NCBI GenBank assembly: GCA_030040755.1
Contig: JASHTC010000111.1
Span: forward strand, 1 to 6,836
DNA from: Thermoplasmata archaeon
GTDB taxonomy: Archaea; Thermoplasmatota; Thermoplasmata; Lutacidiplasmatales; UBA184
Length of the DNA stretch: 6,836 bases
Direction: 5' to 3'
Each line of letters begins with the position of its first letter. Position 1 is the stretch's first letter. The translations under genes and the position numbers were made by a program. Shown piece after piece: positions 5,778-6,836 of this stretch. The notes under the pieces are model-generated. The model saw nothing but the letters and a program-made list of their open reading frames with translations, searched no databases and was not told where the DNA came from.

Positions 5778-6784
5778 GATCCGGCATCCAACGGGGACCG
5801 ACGTGCGCCGCTTCCCTCTCCCGGGACGCCCTCGCGCGAAGGCAGCCGGGATCGGGGCGAACGGTCGCCCCCCATCGAATCGTGAACCGACCCTCCCGTC
5901 GGGCCGAGCGGGGCGGCGGACACCGCCAGCTCGAAGCCGAGGGGGTAGTCGAGGACCGAGGCCGAACCGTACCCGTCACCGGGGGGAGGGCTCTCGTGCA
6001 CCATGCGAAGGATCTCGGCCCCGAGGATCCCGAGGCTCCGTTCGACCCGGGAGAGCCGGGCCTCGAGCGCGGAGGCGACCGTGCCCGAATCGCCGGGGGA
6101 CGTCCGGCTCGGCACGAGGGCCGTCGGTCGGGGCCCGGTCGCGGGAGCCGGGCTGTTGTCCCCCGGGGCGATCCGTAGGAGCTCGGTGACCGCGAGCGTC
6201 CGCACGACCAGGCCGCAGGCGATCAGGTCGGAGGCCACCGAGGCCTGGACCTCGGCGGCGAGGCGCTCCCAGTCCGGCTCGAGGTCGCCCGGTCGGAGCC
6301 GGGCGAGGACCGCAGGGACGGCCGCCTCGACCGCGCGCCGGACGAGAGCGCGCACCTCCTCCTCGTTCTTCCCCAGCAGGTTCTCCGCCGCGGTGGAGAG
6401 AAGGTCGGGGTCCGACGGGATCTTCGCCTGGAGGCTGATCCGGGCTTCCCAGCCCGAGGCGTGGGTCCCCTCGATCGAGTGCAGGGAGCGCACGGTCACA
6501 TCGACCGCGACGGGATGCAGAGAGAGATATCCGACCCCGCGGTCCCAGGGGGCGATGAACGCGCGCCCCCCGACGACGATGCGGGGCCTGCTGATCTGAG
6601 CGGAACCGGACCAGGTGCGGGGGGCGCCGTCGGCCCCTCCCCCTTTCCGACCGTACAGCACGGCGGCCGAGTTGGGAGGCACCCGGACGATGAATCGCGC
6701 GTAGAGAGCCCAGGCCAGCGCGGTGCCCAGCCCGGCAACGGCGGCGCCGACGGCGGCCGGAAGGACTAGGTCGTTGAACCCCAC
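5768..6784 (-). CDS. Membrane-anchored SPFH/band 7 (flotillin-like) protein
   Basis: The 338-residue product has one N-terminal membrane helix (about 7-29) followed at once by FIVRVPPNSAAVLYGRKGGG, the usual opening of an SPFH domain. RPRIVVGGRAFIAPWDRGV (67-84), the strand VDVTVRSLHSIEGTHASGWE and ISLQAKIPSDPDLLSTAAEN (116-135) follow the flotillin pattern, as do LLGKNEEEVRALVRRAVEAA (136-155) and the final L-ACGL-VRTLAVTELL strand (188-203). A Pro-rich linker leads to a short coiled coil (about 236-263) and a disordered basic tail (290-338). The coiled coil is much shorter than in true flotillins. SPFH proteins oligomerise on membranes and gather partners, so I infer it recruits the GTPase set to the membrane. 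The GTG at 6784 is chosen because the membrane helix starts there. No in-frame ATG, GTG or TTG lies upstream within the window, but the frame is open to the edge, so a start outside cannot be excluded. It is the first operon gene seen; the promoter must lie near or beyond 6836. Confidence 0.78.
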   Translation of the reverse strand: MGFNDLVLPAAVGAAVAGLGTALAWALYARFIVRVPPNSAAVLYGRKGGGADGAPRTWSGSAQISRPRIVVGGRAFIAPWDRGVGYLSLHPVAVDVTVRSLHSIEGTHASGWEARISLQAKIPSDPDLLSTAAENLLGKNEEEVRALVRRAVEAAVPAVLARLRPGDLEPDWERLAAEVQASVASDLIACGLVVRTLAVTELLRIAPGDNSPAPATGPRPTALVPSRTSPGDSGTVASALEARLSRVERSLGILGAEILRMVHESPPPGDGYGSASVLDYPLGFELAVSAAPLGPTGGSVHDSMGGDRSPRSRLPSREGVPGEGSGARRSPLDAGSER

Positions 6785-6836
6785 GGCCCGCCCTGCCTGG
6801 TCCCGGTGGGAGCACGACGCGCGGTGTCTCTCTCGC

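Noticed and set aside
4670..6178. A 502-codon open frame on the + strand antisense to the GTPase and SPFH genes
   Set aside because: It mirrors the real - strand genes codon for codon (antisense frame with few stops in GC-rich DNA), has a composition dominated by Leu/Arg/Val/His/Asp, and shows no motifs.

Overview
The window is a very GC-rich, densely coded piece of a prokaryotic chromosome. I infer an archaeon, possibly of the Thermoplasmata or a related lineage. The main reason is a BRE/TATA-like promoter (CGAAACGGTTAAT) in the one long A/T-richer spacer, about 50 bases before the ATG at 1300. Taxonomy is not settled by the sequence alone. No RNA genes, insertion sequences, CRISPR arrays or att sites were seen.

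Left part, + strand: the 3' part of a HAD-family hydrolase (1-668, cut by the window edge); a small four-helix membrane protein (725-1186); and a 522-residue protein of unknown function with an N-terminal charged coiled coil and two predicted folded regions (1300-2868). The last has its own promoter region.

Right part, - strand: four genes read leftwards and packed like an operon. In transcription order they are a membrane-anchored SPFH/band 7 (flotillin-like) protein (6784-5768), a TRAFAC-like GTPase with intact P-loop, DxxG and SKxD motifs (5761-4742), a protein resembling the N-terminal/middle part of GTPase-associated protein 1 (GAP1) (4692-3883), and a clear paralog of the GTPase whose P-loop lysine and switch-II aspartate are both gone (3828-2893). 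Gaps are 6, 49 and 54 bases. The first stop codon sits inside the next gene's Shine-Dalgarno sequence.

Interpretation (inference): the operon encodes a membrane-tethered GTPase system. An active GTPase probably pairs with a nucleotide-site-degenerate partner, the GAP1-like protein serves as adaptor or effector, and the SPFH protein anchors it to a membrane scaffold. Related GTPase/GAP1 gene sets have been described by comparative genomics in bacteria as predicted conflict or signalling systems. This compact version with an SPFH protein and a pseudo-GTPase in a probable archaeon is the most interesting content here. The convergent 522-residue gene ends 24 bases from the operon's end, with a perfect 7-bp hairpin between them, and may or may not belong to the system.
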